Shown here: positions 51,210 to 62,006 of the stretch, in pieces
Layout of the letters: each line of letters begins with the position of its first letter
Position numbering within the stretch: position 1 is the first letter of the stretch
DNA from: Diplonema papillatum
Lineage: Eukaryota > Euglenozoa > Diplonemea > Diplonemida > Diplonemidae
Direction of reading: 5' to 3'
NCBI GenBank assembly: GCA_030068145.1
Contig: JAPJBO010000796.1
Span: 41,537 to 105,536, forward strand
DNA: 64,000 nt
The notes under the pieces: generated by a model
The model's input: the letters and a program-made list of their open reading frames with translations, nothing else
What the model was told of the DNA's origin: nothing
The model's database searches: none
Made by a program: the position numbers and the translations under genes

Positions 51210-53886
51210 CCTTGACTTGAGATTGATTGACTTTGGTCTGACACAAGACAGACTTTATTCTGACCTCGTGTCTGACTTTAATCTGACTTTGGTCTGGATT
51301 TAGGTTGGCTTTGACTTGAGATTGACTGACTTTGGTCTGACTCAAGACAGACTTTAGTCTGACCTCGTGTCTGACTTTAATCTGACTCTGGTCTGGATTT
51401 AGGTTGGCTTTGACTTGAGATTGACTGACTTTGGTCTGACTCAAGACAGACTTTAGTCTGACCTCGTGTCTGACTTTAATCTGACTTTGGTCTGGATTTA
51501 GGTTGGCTTTGACTTGAGATTGACTGACTTTGGTCTGACTCAAGACAGACTTTAGTCTGACCTCGTGTCTGACTTTAATCTGACTCTGGTCTGGATTTAG
51601 GTTGGCTTTGACTTGAGATTGACTGACTTTGGTCTGACTCAAGACAGACTTTAGTCTGACCTCGTGTCTGACTTTAATCTGACTTTGGTCTGGATTTAGG
51701 TTGGCTTTGACTTGAGATTGACTGACTTTGGTCTGACTCAAGACAGACTTTAGTCTGACCTCGTGTCTGACTTTAATCTGACTTTGGTCTGGATTTAGGT
51801 TGGCTTTGACTTGAGATTGACTGACTTTGGTCTGACTCAAGACAGACTTTAGTCTGACCTCGTGTCTGACTTTAATCTGACTCTGGTCTGGATTTAGGTT
51901 GGCTTTGACTTGAGATTGACTGACTTTGGTCTGACTCAAGACAGACTTTAGTCTGACCTCGTGTCTGACTTTAATCTGACTTTGGTCTGGATTTAGGTTG
52001 GCTTTGACTTGAGATTGACTGACTTTGGTCTGACTCAAGACAGACTTTAGTCTGACCTCGTGTCTGACTTTAATCTGACTCTGGTCTGGATTTAGGTTGG
52101 CTTTGACTTGAGATTGACTGACTTTGGTCTGACTCAAGACAGACTTTAGTCTGACCTCGTGTCTGACTTTAATCTGACTTTGGTCTGGATTTAGGTTGGC
52201 TTTGACTTGAGATTGACTGACTTTGGTCTGACTCAAGACAGACTTTAGTCTGACCTCGTGTCTGACTTTAATCTGACTTTGGTCTGGATTTAGGTTGGCT
52301 TTGACTTGAGATTGACTGACTTTGGTCTGACTCAAGACAGACTTTAGTCTGACCTCGTGTCTGACTTTAATCTGACTCTGGTCTGGATTTAGGTTGGCTT
52401 TGACTTGAGATTGACTGACTTTGGTCTGACTCAAGACAGACTTTAGTCTGACCTCGTGTCTGACTTTAATCTGACTTTGGTCTGGATTTAGGTTGGCTTT
52501 GACTTGAGATTGACTGACTTTGGTCTGACTCAAGACAGACTTTAGTCTGACCTCGTGTCTGACTTTAATCTGACTCTGGTCTGGATTTAGGTTGGCTTTG
52601 ACTTGAGATTGACTGACTTTGGTCTGACTCAAGACAGACTTTAGTCTGACCTCGTGTCTGACTTTAATCTGACTTTGGTCTGGATTTAGGTTGGCTTTGA
52701 CTTGAGATTGACTGACTTTGGTCTGACTCAAGACAGACTTTAGTCTGACCTCGTGTCTGACTTTAATCTGACTCTGGTCTGGATTTAGGTTGGCTTTGAC
52801 TTGAGATTGACTGACTTTGGTCTGACTCAAGACAGACTTTAGTCTGACCTCGTGTCTGACTTTAATCTGACTTTGGTCTGGATTTAGGTTGGCTTTGACT
52901 TGAGATTGACTGACTTTGGTCTGACTCAAGACAGACTTTAGTCTGACCTCGTGTCTGACTTTAATCTGACTCTGGTCTGGATTTAGGTTGGCTTTGACTT
53001 GAGATTGACTGACTTTGGTCTGACTCAAGACAGACTTTAGTCTGACCTCGTGTCTGACTTTAATCTGACTTTGGTCTGGATTTAGGTTGGCTTTGACTTG
53101 AGATTGACTGACTTTGGTCTGACTCAAGACAGACTTTAGTCTGACCTCGTGTCTGACTTTAATCTGACTCTGGTCTGGATTTAGGTTGGCTTTGACTTGA
53201 GATTGACTGACTTTGGTCTGACTCAAGACAGACTTTAGTCTGACCTCGTGTCTGACTTTAATCTGACTTTGGTCTGGATTTAGGTTGGCTTTGACTTGAG
53301 ATTGACTGACTTTGGTCTGACTCAAGACAGACTTCAGTCTGACCTCGTGTCTGACTTTAATCTGACTCTGGTCTGGATTTAGGTTGGCTTTGACTTGAGA
53401 TTGACTGACTTTGGTCTGACTCAAGACAGACTTTAGTCTGACCTCGTGTCTGACTTTAATCTGACTTTGGTCTGGATTTAGGTTGGCTTTGACTTGAGAT
53501 TGACTGACTTTGGTCTGACTCAAGACAGACTTCAGTCTGACCTCGTGTCTGACTTTAATCTGACTCTGGTCTGGATTTAGGTTGGCTTTGACTTGAGATT
53601 GACTGACTTTGGTCTGACTCAAGACAGACTTTAGTCTGACCTCGTGTCTGACTTTAATCTGACTTTGGTCTGGATTTAGGTTGGCTTTGACTTGAGATTG
53701 ACTGACTTTGGTCTGACTCAAGACAGACTTCAGTCTGACCTCGTGTCTGACTTTAATCTGACTCTGGTCTGGATTTAGGTTGGCTTTGACTTGAGATTGA
53801 CTGACTTTGGTCTGACTCAAGACAGACTTTAGTCTGACCTCGTGTCTGACTTTAATCTGACTTTGGTCTGGATTTAGGTTGGCTTT
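51210..53886 (+). repeat. Minisatellite, 99-bp unit, about 27 copies
   Basis: The unit contains GACTTTGGTCTGACTCAAGA, CAGACTTTAGTCTGACCTCG, TGTCTGACTTTAATCTGACT and TGGATTTAGGTTGGC. It lies in intron 2. Units alternate mostly between CTGACTTTGG and CTGACTCTGG, suggesting a 198-bp higher-order unit. Because the unit is 33 codons long, the minus strand stays open for about 1000 codons. Confidence 0.95.
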
Positions 53887-53942
53887 ACTGTAGACTAGTT
53901 GTGTAGGGCGACCCCTGCCGAAGACTTATTAGTAACGTCTGA

Positions 53943-54060
53943 CTCTCTTTCTCGGGAAAAGTCAGCGCGGTAGCGATGACCACGAGAACACGTTCAGGTG
54001 CGTGGGGAGGCCCTGGGACTGCTAAGGCGAGACTACCCCCGTCCCTGTCCCTCCCCGAGA
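53943..54060 (+). repeat. GA-tract-linked repeat, intron copy
   Basis: CTCGGGAAAAGTCAGCGCGG through GGCCCTGGGACTGCTAAGGC is the reverse complement of the repeats at 57413-57500, 59513-59600 and 59803-59890, which border the RT elements. Confidence 0.75.
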
Positions 54061-54077
54061 GCGCCCCCGGAGCGACG

Positions 54078-54155
54078 AGAATTACTTCTGTTTGTGCCGA
54101 ATTGCGAAGCCCACGAAGACTTTGGTCGGATTTAGCTGGCATAAAACTCCAGTTG
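54078..54155 (-). repeat. Dispersed repeat U, copy 2
   Basis: Reverse complement of 22917-22995. Confidence 0.7.
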
Positions 54156-54606
54156 AACGAAGCACCGCGCACAAGGTTTACTTGATCTCGCACCTATGTT
54201 CCGCTACCAAGATGCTCTGTTGTAACTCACCCACGAACACAGTACTCCGGGTCTAAGGGTAAAGAGACCCCCTCAATGCGAGAGTGGCACTCCCTCAGTG
54301 CGGCAGTGGCACTCCCGCACTTTTTCACTCCCGCATTGACTTAGTACATGTCCGGGGTGCGTTAAAGATCGGCGGTTAAACGAAGCACCGCGCACAAAAT
54401 TTGCTTGATCTCGCACCCACTTTACCGATACCAAGTAGATGCTAGAGGCTCTATTCGAACTCACACACGAACACAGTACTCCGGGTCTAAGGGTAAAGAG
54501 TACTTCGACTTCAATGGAGTGCGTAAGACGAAGCAAATTACTGAAGCAGAGCAGCGTAAAATGCACGACCTTAACACGAAGCTTTCCAACCTCTGCAAGC
54601 AGCCCG
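54155..54606 (-). repeat. YR-element terminal-repeat fragments with partial copies of exon 3
   Basis: 54155-54222 and 54376-54462 are reverse-complement relatives of the terminal repeat at 59956-60030 (GATCTCGCACC, CCGATACCAA, GATGCTCTATT-like blocks). Each is followed by the acceptor-like ACGAACACAG. A copy of the start of exon 3 comes next: 24 bases at 54243-54266, and about 130 bases at 54477-54606. A third terminal fragment (54793-54833) precedes the real exon 3. Confidence 0.75.
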
Positions 54607-54845
54607 CTGTGCTGCTGACCGCCATGGGAAGGGGGGTGATCCCGTGCACAGCACATGATCGGCACATGCGTGCCTCCCCAAAATCCCAAACCCCGAACCC
54701 TGAACTGTTTTTCCTTCGAATGATGGACAGCCCAACGTTTTATCTTTGCGTTCTTTCTTCTTTGCTTTGTGCGTATAACGTGCGGAAATAAAACCGATAC
54801 CAAGTAGATGCTAGAGGCTCTATTCTAACTCACACACAAACACAG

Positions 54846-55388
54846 TACTCCGGGTCTAAGGGTAAAGAGTACCTCGATTTCAACGGCGTGCGTAGGACGA
54901 AGCAAATTACTGAAGCAGAGCAGCGTAAGATGCACGACCTTAACACGAAGCTTTCCAACCTCTGCAAGCAGCCCGAGTACAGCAAGTTCACCCTGATCGG
55001 CTCCGGCCTCCAGCTGAAGTTCGCGCAGACAACGGTTGCGAGGCAGGACATCTACAACACCATCCGCCGGAAGGAGTCGAACGACTTCTTGAAGGTGGTC
55101 ACGAACATCTGCAACGAGGTCAGCCGGGGCGGCTTCGAGATCATCGACACGGGTTTGGACATCGAGGTGATGCCGAAGGAGGTCGACTCTACGGAGACCA
55201 GGGGATTCGACAAAGGCGACGGTCTCGTGTGGCTAGACGCTGAGTTGAACTTGGGCCTGGAAAAGGGCATCAACCTCATTACCGGAGACACATCCGGAGA
55301 CGTTCCGATGGTGCGCGAGGCCATGAAAGCGTGCCCGGACCGCACCTTCGTCATCTTCGTCACGAAGGACAAAACACTGCAGCAGGAG
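54846..55388 (+). CDS. GH65 / HAD phosphatase fusion, exon 3
   Basis: The acceptor CACAAACACAG ends at 54845. The phase is 0, so FEHAFV joins YSGSKGKEYLD. The exon encodes the cap and second half of the HAD phosphatase: LIGSGLQLKF, ARQDIYNTIRRK, IEVMPKEV, the motif III lysine in FDKGDGLVWL (about 55212), and motif IV GDTSGD with Asp at 55287 and 55299. Together with DRDGT in exon 2 all four HAD motifs are present, so the phosphatase is probably active. The exon ends KTLQQE before GTCTCG at 55389. Intron 3 begins with dispersed repeat T. Confidence 0.85.
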
Positions 55389-55404
55389 GTCTCGTTCTTT
55401 TATT

Positions 55405-55612
55405 TTGTATAGGCACCCGCTTTGTTGAAAATGCTTGAGGAGGACTGCCAGTTGCGATAGATCAAAGGAGGTAAATGTGCTCTAGCCCACACGAAACACA
55501 GGTAAATCTGCGTTCAGTGGCGGGCGTTAGCGTTCAACAAAAAAGACCCACTTTGTGGTTGTATTGTTTTCTCCCCCTCTAGCCTCCTTCGGAATGAGCA
55601 CAAGGCAGTCCC
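55405..55612 (+). repeat. Dispersed repeat T, copy 2 (start of intron 3)
   Basis: It begins about 16 bases after the exon 3 splice donor (TTTTGTATAGGCACCCGC) and continues GAGGACTGCCAGTTGCGATA and GGAGGTAAATGTGCT, matching 57093-57229 and 10487-10695. Confidence 0.8.
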
Positions 55613-57000
55613 GTTCTTGCAGCAAACATTTGGCACTTCGGATCTTTGCTTAAGAGAAAACCTTCAACTGCATTTTGCTATTGGGACCTTGCGATATGCA
55701 AAATTGGTCGAATCGAAATTCTCGAAGATCAAGAGTCTCAAAAAAGGGGCCATAATGTCCGAGATAGTGAACCAAAACTTAAGTTCGCCATTCAAAATCA
55801 TCCGGGCTCGGCAGCAAGAACCTCCCACCCCGCCTCCCCTTCCCGAGACGGTTTTCCACTGACGTAGAACCCTCACTCATCTTCACTGCAGGTAGATCTG
55901 CGACAAGCTTTTTATTGTTCAACGCCTGCAAAAGCACGGCGTTTTTGAACGCTGCACGCGATTGGTGCTTGCTGTGCAAGCATCACCTGTTGATGCTGAC
56001 CTGCCGCTTCCACGAATACCCCTCTTTTCTTGTTTCCCTGTCTGTTTTTCGTGTTAAAAGTCGCACTTTTCGATTGGACCGCAATGGGGAAATTAGTGGA
56101 GGTTTAATGTCAGCTAATTTCGTGCAAGCGTCGGCAGAAGCGAAACCTACCTAGCATTATCCTTCGATTTTCGGGACAATCCCATGGTACCGCGTGGAAT
56201 GGCGCGATCGGGCCCACGGCGGCGCAAGCCAGCTAACGGGGGTCGCGCACGCAGCCTGTCTGCTCGCGCCGGCCCGGCCCGCAACCGCAGCCGCCATAAG
56301 GCGGCCACATTCGCCCGTGCCGTGCCCACACGCCGGCCAGCTCATCCCATCGAGCTAGCAATCCAGCTAAGGAGCACAACCGAGGATCCCGTAGCGTCAG
56401 CGGTCCGGCCAAGGAACGTAGCCGAGGTCCGTTTGGTAGAACAGCGCATTAAACATGAGTTAAATTCGCACACCGTTCCGAAGGCAACCGCACCGAAGGA
56501 GAATTAAACACCTATTTAATAGCATAATGCATGGTGACGTCGATATGCCGACCGATAATCTTTTGATATTTTTTGAAATATTTGCAAACGTATTGACAGA
56601 CCTCAAGAATCAATGCATTTTTGTCGAACATGAAAGGCAGCTTGTCCCCGCAAACCGTAGCGCTTGCACTTGCGTCCTGAATCCAGCTTTTACCTGAAGA
56701 CGATTAGTCAATCAACTGCGTTCAACGAAAACAAATCTTTTTATCATCCGCATCGTTAGTTTTGTACCAGCCGCGTTTGTGCGAGTGACAAGCTCTTGTT
56801 TTGAACACAGCATTGTACTTCGTCGGAATATTTCTGTCCAAACCCTCCCCCTTTCTGTCCAAACCCGACCCCGTACCAGATCCATACCAAACCCGCGGAC
56901 TTCGCCAGTTTTGCTCGATTTCGGCCGATCTTTCTGCTGCTTTGCTTTCGCGTTGGTTCCGGATATTATCGTAGCCGCTTCGCAACAAACCATCACGCAG
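55613..57000. other. GH65 intron 3, remainder
   Basis: No exon was recognised before the acceptor at 57000. It contains a GC-rich block with an open frame at 56184-56507 (unrecognised, Arg/Ala-rich) and an AT-rich stretch at 56510-56720. Confidence 0.5.
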
Positions 57001-57078
57001 GTATCCGCCATGTGCCCAAGATCCATATTCCTGCCGACTCCTGACGTTCTGTGCTACGTGCTCAGCGAAGTAGCCAAG
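57001..57078 (+). CDS. GH65 / HAD phosphatase fusion, exon 4 (short)
   Basis: A 26-codon exon between acceptor CATCACGCAG and donor GTATGC, phase 0 on both sides. It reads VSAMCPRSIFLPTPDVLCYVLSEVAK. This is the expected continuation of the HAD domain, where the family has a strand (Cys-Pro..FV) and then a Thr-Pro-Asp followed by a helix. It is too short to stand out as an open frame. The gene continues beyond it. I found no final exon up to 64000, so the next intron probably contains both RT elements described below. Confidence 0.7.
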
Positions 57079-57092
57079 GTATGCAGCTTTTT

Positions 57093-57229
57093 TTGTATAA
57101 GCACCTGCTTTGTAGGAAATGCTTGAGGAGACTGCCAGTTGCGATAGATCAATGGAGGTAAATGTGCTGTAGCCCACACGAAACACAGGTAAATCTGGGT
57201 TTAGTGGCGGGCGTAAGCGTTCAACAAAA
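57093..57229 (+). repeat. Dispersed repeat T, copy 3 (start of intron 4)
   Basis: It begins about 14 bases after the exon 4 donor with TTTTGTATAAGCACCTGC and continues as in copy 2 through GCGTAAGCGTTCAACAAAA. Confidence 0.8.
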
Positions 57230-57238
57230 TTCCGTGAG

Positions 57239-57240
<2 letters not shown>

Positions 57241-57301
<61 letters not shown>

Positions 57302-57500
57302 ACATCAAAACAAGTCAAAGGGTGTGGGCCTCCACCGTCAGGTGGGCCCCCACCGTCAGGTGGGCTAGGCTAGTTCCGGGGTGGCTCCCTGGGAGGGACA
57401 GGGACGGGGTTAGTCACGCCTTAGCAGTCCCAGGGCCTCTCCCCACCCACCTGTATGTGTTCTCGTGGTCACCGCTACCGCGTTGACCTTTCCCGAGAAC
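57241..57500 (-). repeat. GA tract and terminal repeat of the minus-strand RT element
   Basis: A (GA)n run at about 57241-57299 is followed by a copy of the RT gene's last codons (AACACATCAAAACAAGTCAA), a duplicated GTCAGGTGGGC(C/T) block, and the 88-bp repeat 57413-57500. That repeat recurs at 59513-59600 and 59803-59890. Confidence 0.8.
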
Positions 57501-57503
57501 ACA

Positions 57504-59512
57504 TCAAAACAAGTCAAAGGGTGTGGCACGTGACCGCGGGAGCGGAAGTTGCGCCGGGAACCGAGGCAACGAGGTCCCCCGCGTGTACGGGTCCGCCAGC
57601 TGTCCGCCGGACGGCACCCAGTCAGGGCGGAGGACAATCCCTCTGCGCCCGGCAACACGAAGAGACCGGGACAAAACGCGATTCGCGGCGTACGAGGAAG
57701 AACTCCCCTTCGCCACGGCGCCCACAACCGCCGCGTTGTCGATGCGGCACCGCTGCGCCCCCGGCGCCCAGCACAGCCGAACCACACCTTCCGCGAACGC
57801 CAACATCTCCTTCAAGTTGATGTGGGCGTCCGCGTCCGGTCCCGCGAACACGCCCTGCCGCCCGTCCACGAACCGGCCTTCCGCCTCCAGCAGCGCCGCC
57901 CACGCCCGCGAGCTGGCGTCCGTCCACAGGACGCTCCCTGTGTCCTCAGGGACGCCGCCCACGACCCACGGGTTCTCCCGGACGATCTTCCGGAGCGCGC
58001 CCAGCTCCCGTCTCGCCGACGGAGGAACGTCGACGACCTCGTCCCACACCGGCGCTGCGGCACCCACCATGCGACCGCCGAGCCTCCCCGCGAACGACAG
58101 CAACGCCGCGAAATGGCAGCGGGGCACCGCCAGGATGTCCGTCGCCCAGACGGCGCCCCCGAAGACTTCGGCGAACTGACGGGCCGTCGCTCTGCCGGAA
58201 AGCACCGCCGTCATTCCGCTGCCGTCGACCCACCGCTCCGCCCACGACGGGTCGAGCCTGTGCCGCTGCGTCTCGGCAGCCAGGTCGAACTCCACACCCA
58301 CACACACGAACCGCGAGCGAACCTGCCACAACGCGTCGTCGCCTTCCGCCCGCACTTCGACCCGCGCCGCCTGCGCCCGCTTCCGAAAAACGGCCACGTT
58401 CCGCTCTGCCTCGTCCAGCGTCCCACCCAAGACAAGGAAGTTGTCCACCCAGGCGAGGCCCAGGTCCCGGACCAGCACGTTCGACGCGCGCTGCGCAATG
58501 CACGGCGCCCAAGACCACCCCATGCACAGCACGTTCAACAGCATGTCGCACCCCTTCATACCAATCCCGAAATATCGCGAAATGCTCGCGTCTACTGGGA
58601 ACTGGTAGAAGTACGACACGCCGTCGCACTGCATGGCGAACCGGTGCCTCTCGACCTCGGCGATGAAGTCGCGCAGCCGGGGCAGGTCCATGCTGGGCGG
58701 CCGGCGCATCGCGTCGTTCAGCGGCCGGGCATCCAGAACGAGACGTGCCGTTCGTCCGTCCTTCTTCGGCGTCGTGAAGGCCTTCATGGCGAATGCCGGC
58801 CGCGAACGTGCGTCGCTCGCCACCCCGCACGACCGCAGAGTCGCCCGGTGTCGCTCCATCCCGCGCGACGGCACCCGGCACCCGCCTGCGGCGTCCCCAG
58901 ACACGAAAGCCTCCGCAAACGCTACCGGATCCATCAACATCGGCAGCACCTCGCGGAATCGACCGACACCGTCCATCGCCGCCAACGCCTCCACGTCGAT
59001 GCGGTTCGACGTTACCCTCGCCAGAGGGAGCCCCGCGTCCGCCCGCCTACCCGGAGCCACTCGACACCCTGGAAGTGAGGGCGTCGACGAGTAGGTCGAG
59101 CTGGACACGTTGTCCGGGGCTTCGTCGTACACCGCCAGCCCGCCCGCGATGCCCTGCAGCCGCCTCTGCAGCCCTGCAAGACGCGACGCATCCCGACCCA
59201 CTCCGCCTACACGGCCACCGCGACCGGCCGACTGCGGGCCCCCAACGGCAAGCACCCACGTCGGCGAGAGCGAACGGCGGCCGCACCCGTCCCCGCGGCG
59301 CTTTCCCCCGTCCACCCTCGGTCGCTTCCTCACCCAGCGACCAAAGGCCTGCCGCTCGTCGTCCGGCTCGTCCGCCCGACTGCGGCCGTCCACCCGCACC
59401 ACGCGCTCCACCGGACGGGTTGTGGGCCCTCCCGTCCATCTCCACCACGCGCGCGTCCATGTCACCGCCATTCCAACCCTACCATTCGGAGTCCCGAGAG
59501 CAGTAAGGCGGT

Positions 59513-59519
<7 letters not shown>
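57504..59519 (-). CDS. Reverse transcriptase-RNase H of a tyrosine-recombinase-type retroelement
   Basis: A 671-residue open frame. RT motifs: FTTPKKDG and RLVLDARPLND (about 248-269), motif A MQCDG with D299, motif B LCMGWSWAP (331-339), and motif C WVDNF (357-361), where the usual second Asp is Asn. RNase H follows, with WTDASSRAWA, NLKEMLA, CRIDNAAV and VPSGGQLADPYTRG. The order and style are those of DIRS/Ngaro-like elements, as in the plus-strand neighbour. No gag or recombinase gene is adjacent. The unit is bordered by 88-bp direct repeats. The first residues are read from the border repeat, so the true start may be the second Met (about 59471). The changed motif C makes activity doubtful. 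Confidence 0.8.
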
Positions 59520-59955
<436 letters not shown>

Positions 59956-59962
<7 letters not shown>

Positions 59963-60081
59963 AATAGAGCATCTATTTGGTATCGGAAAGTAGGTGCGAG
60001 ATCAGGCAAACCTTGTGCGCTAGCTTCGTTTAACCGTGAATCTAATAATCAGGGCTTACCCCACATTCTCGCTTTCATTTT
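59956..60081 (+). repeat. Left terminal direct repeat of the YR element
   Basis: It starts GAGTTTGAATAGAGCATC, continues TATTTGGTATCGGAAAGTAG and ends in CCACATTCTCGCTTTCATTT. It is repeated at 63883-64000, and diverged reverse-complement fragments lie in GH65 intron 2. Confidence 0.9.
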
Positions 60082-60129
60082 ATTTCCATTCTCTTTTATT
60101 CCATACACAACTCACACCCCCTCTTCCCA

Positions 60130-60903
60130 ATGCCTGATTGCGAACACTGTGGAGGAACCTTCGATGCGAAAGGTCTTACCGGGCATCAAAAAGCATGCAA
60201 GAAAAGGCAACGAGATGAGGAAGAGGAGGAAAGAGAGGAGAAAGAAGAAGAAGAAGAACACACCGAGGGGGTAGAGCCCGGCCTGGCGGCCGTGTTAAAG
60301 GAGCTCCGGCGGCTCAACTCGAGAGTCGCCGGGCTCGAGGCAGGCCAGGCGAGGAGGCCGGCGAGGGCGACCGTCGTGTCGCCCCCATCGGAGGGGAGCG
60401 ACGACGACGGGGCCGAAGGCCTCGACGAGCTCGACGAGCTCGTGCTCCAGCCAAAGAAGTGGCTGGACTTCGGTCAGACGGGCCCGGTGGCCCGTGAACT
60501 TCTCGTGGCTCGACTGAAGGTCGAGCACGAAGAGCTGCTGAGAGGCAGCATGGGACACGAGGCGAAGAGCCTCCTTGCCCTGTTGGGCAAGTTGCTGAAG
60601 GGCGACCTCGAGGCCGCCGTATTCGAAGTGGGCACCCGCCTCCGTGAGCTGGACGGGAGAGCGCGGCGAGGACCCCGATGGGGGAGCGAGTTCGCCCGCA
60701 CCATGCGGGGCCGCAAGCAGGACCCCGACTGGGAGAAAGCGGAGAAGGCGGCCAACAGCCACGCCCGAGGGTGGGGCGGAGGCTGGAACGCCCACGAACC
60801 GCGCGGCCAACGGAGCGCCCCCAGTCGGGGCTCTTCCGGGGCTTCGGCCCGCTCCCGCTCCCCGTCGGGAAAGGGGGGCAAGGGCGGCCGGGGCCGCAAA
60901 TGA
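60130..60903 (+). CDS. Gag-like protein of the YR element
   Basis: A 257-residue protein starting MPDCEHCGGTFDAKGLTGHQ. The N-terminal C-x2-C-x12-H-x4-C motif is a zinc finger. Next come a very acidic/basic stretch (EEEEREEKEEEEE), a helical middle part with LRRLNSRVAGLE and a domain around 100-190, and a Gly/Arg/Ser-rich basic tail likely to bind nucleic acid. Position as first gene, zinc finger and basic tail fit a gag role. Sequence recognition beyond that is weak. The recombinase gene starts 54 bases after its stop. Confidence 0.7.
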   Translation: MPDCEHCGGTFDAKGLTGHQKACKKRQRDEEEEEREEKEEEEEHTEGVEPGLAAVLKELRRLNSRVAGLEAGQARRPARATVVSPPSEGSDDDGAEGLDELDELVLQPKKWLDFGQTGPVARELLVARLKVEHEELLRGSMGHEAKSLLALLGKLLKGDLEAAVFEVGTRLRELDGRARRGPRWGSEFARTMRGRKQDPDWEKAEKAANSHARGWGGGWNAHEPRGQRSAPSRGSSGASARSRSPSGKGGKGGRGRK

Positions 60904-60957
60904 AGTTGGGCGTGGAACAGTCGGCTGGGATTTGGTCCCCCCAGGCCGAAGACCTTG

Positions 60958-61956
60958 ATGGACCCGGCGAGAGCGAGGCGGCTCCTCGACACTCGTCTGT
61001 GGGAGAGCGGCACCGCGAGCGATCAGGCGAAGGCCTTGGTCAAGACCGCACGGCAGACGGGGGTGAACTCCGACGACCCCCTCCAGATGGCGCAGTACAT
61101 CGCGCAGCTCGGGCGCGGTCGCCATCACTCCACCGCCACCCGGACGGTGCTAACGAGCTTCCAGCTGTTTCTGGACTCGGTGCCGTCACCGCCGAAGAGC
61201 CTGGCAGACCAGATCGCTGCCTGGGGGGCTTGGCTCATCACCGTGCGTCAGGTTTCCGGCTCGACGGTCGGCAGGTACGTCGGTCTGCTGCAAGCCCACC
61301 TCGAGTCGAAAGGGGTGCCCGTGCAGCAACGTCGCCTTCCGTGGTTGCAACGGCTGTTGACGGGCGCCCGAAGAATGGCCGTGGCGCTGCCGGTGAAGCG
61401 AGGGGTGGCGGCGTCGAAGGAGGCCGTCATGCGTGCGGTGGCCGCAGAGGCGGAGAAGGACCTCCCGACGGCCGCCGCCCAGGCTTTGATGTGGACGCTG
61501 GCGTCTCGCTCGGAAACCGTTCTGAGCCTGCGGAAGAGGGACCTCACGGTGTCCCGCCGCGGCCCGTCCCCCACCATCCTCGTCGACATTTGGAGGGAGA
61601 AGTCGCGCCAGGCAGACAAGGGGCGGTACGGACTCGTCGCCGCTCCTCTGTCCCTCATCGTCCTGCGGCACCTCGACGGGATCACGGGCCCGAACTCCCT
61701 GCTGTTCCCGGACCTCGAGTACCACCAAGTGCTCTCGGCGGCGAAGCGGACGTTGGGGAGGTCCTACTCGACGAAGAGTTTCCGGAGGGGCGCGGCCACC
61801 GCGTTGCGGGAGACGATGAGCGAGGACGACGCGATGGCAGTCACGGGCCACCGGAAGAAGAGTGTCTTCCGGTACTACGTCGAGGGCCCGGCCGTCGACA
61901 CCCTGAAGACCCTGGAGTCGGCACAGCGGGTGCTCCAGGGCGCCTCCCGGGACTAG
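60958..61956 (+). CDS. Tyrosine recombinase of the YR element
   Basis: A 332-residue protein starting MDPARARRLL. The N-terminal half is a SAM-like DNA-binding domain. The catalytic half has R184 (LASRSETVLSLRKRDL), a beta-hairpin Lys region near 222-224, SFRRGAAT with R276, VTGHRKKS with H298, and YY at 306-307. The usual His three residues before the second Arg is Lys (KSFR), a known tolerated change. It would integrate a circular cDNA by strand exchange without target duplication. It lies upstream of the RT gene on the same strand, while DIRS and Ngaro elements usually carry it downstream. Confidence 0.85.
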   Translation: MDPARARRLLDTRLWESGTASDQAKALVKTARQTGVNSDDPLQMAQYIAQLGRGRHHSTATRTVLTSFQLFLDSVPSPPKSLADQIAAWGAWLITVRQVSGSTVGRYVGLLQAHLESKGVPVQQRRLPWLQRLLTGARRMAVALPVKRGVAASKEAVMRAVAAEAEKDLPTAAAQALMWTLASRSETVLSLRKRDLTVSRRGPSPTILVDIWREKSRQADKGRYGLVAAPLSLIVLRHLDGITGPNSLLFPDLEYHQVLSAAKRTLGRSYSTKSFRRGAATALRETMSEDDAMAVTGHRKKSVFRYYVEGPAVDTLKTLESAQRVLQGASRD

Positions 61957-62006
61957 CCAACCCGCCTCTCTTTGACAGCCGTTTCCCGACGCGACAGAAA
62001 CACCCC

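Noticed and set aside
50761-53820. Minus-strand open frame of 1019 codons
   Set aside because: It is a 99-bp tandem repeat whose period is a multiple of three, plus the antisense of exon 2 at its end. It lies in an intron of a plus-strand gene.
60678-62006. N-terminal extension of the RT-RNase H frame over the gag and recombinase genes
   Set aside because: The extension is an out-of-frame reading of two recognisable genes. The RT similarity starts after ATG 62007.
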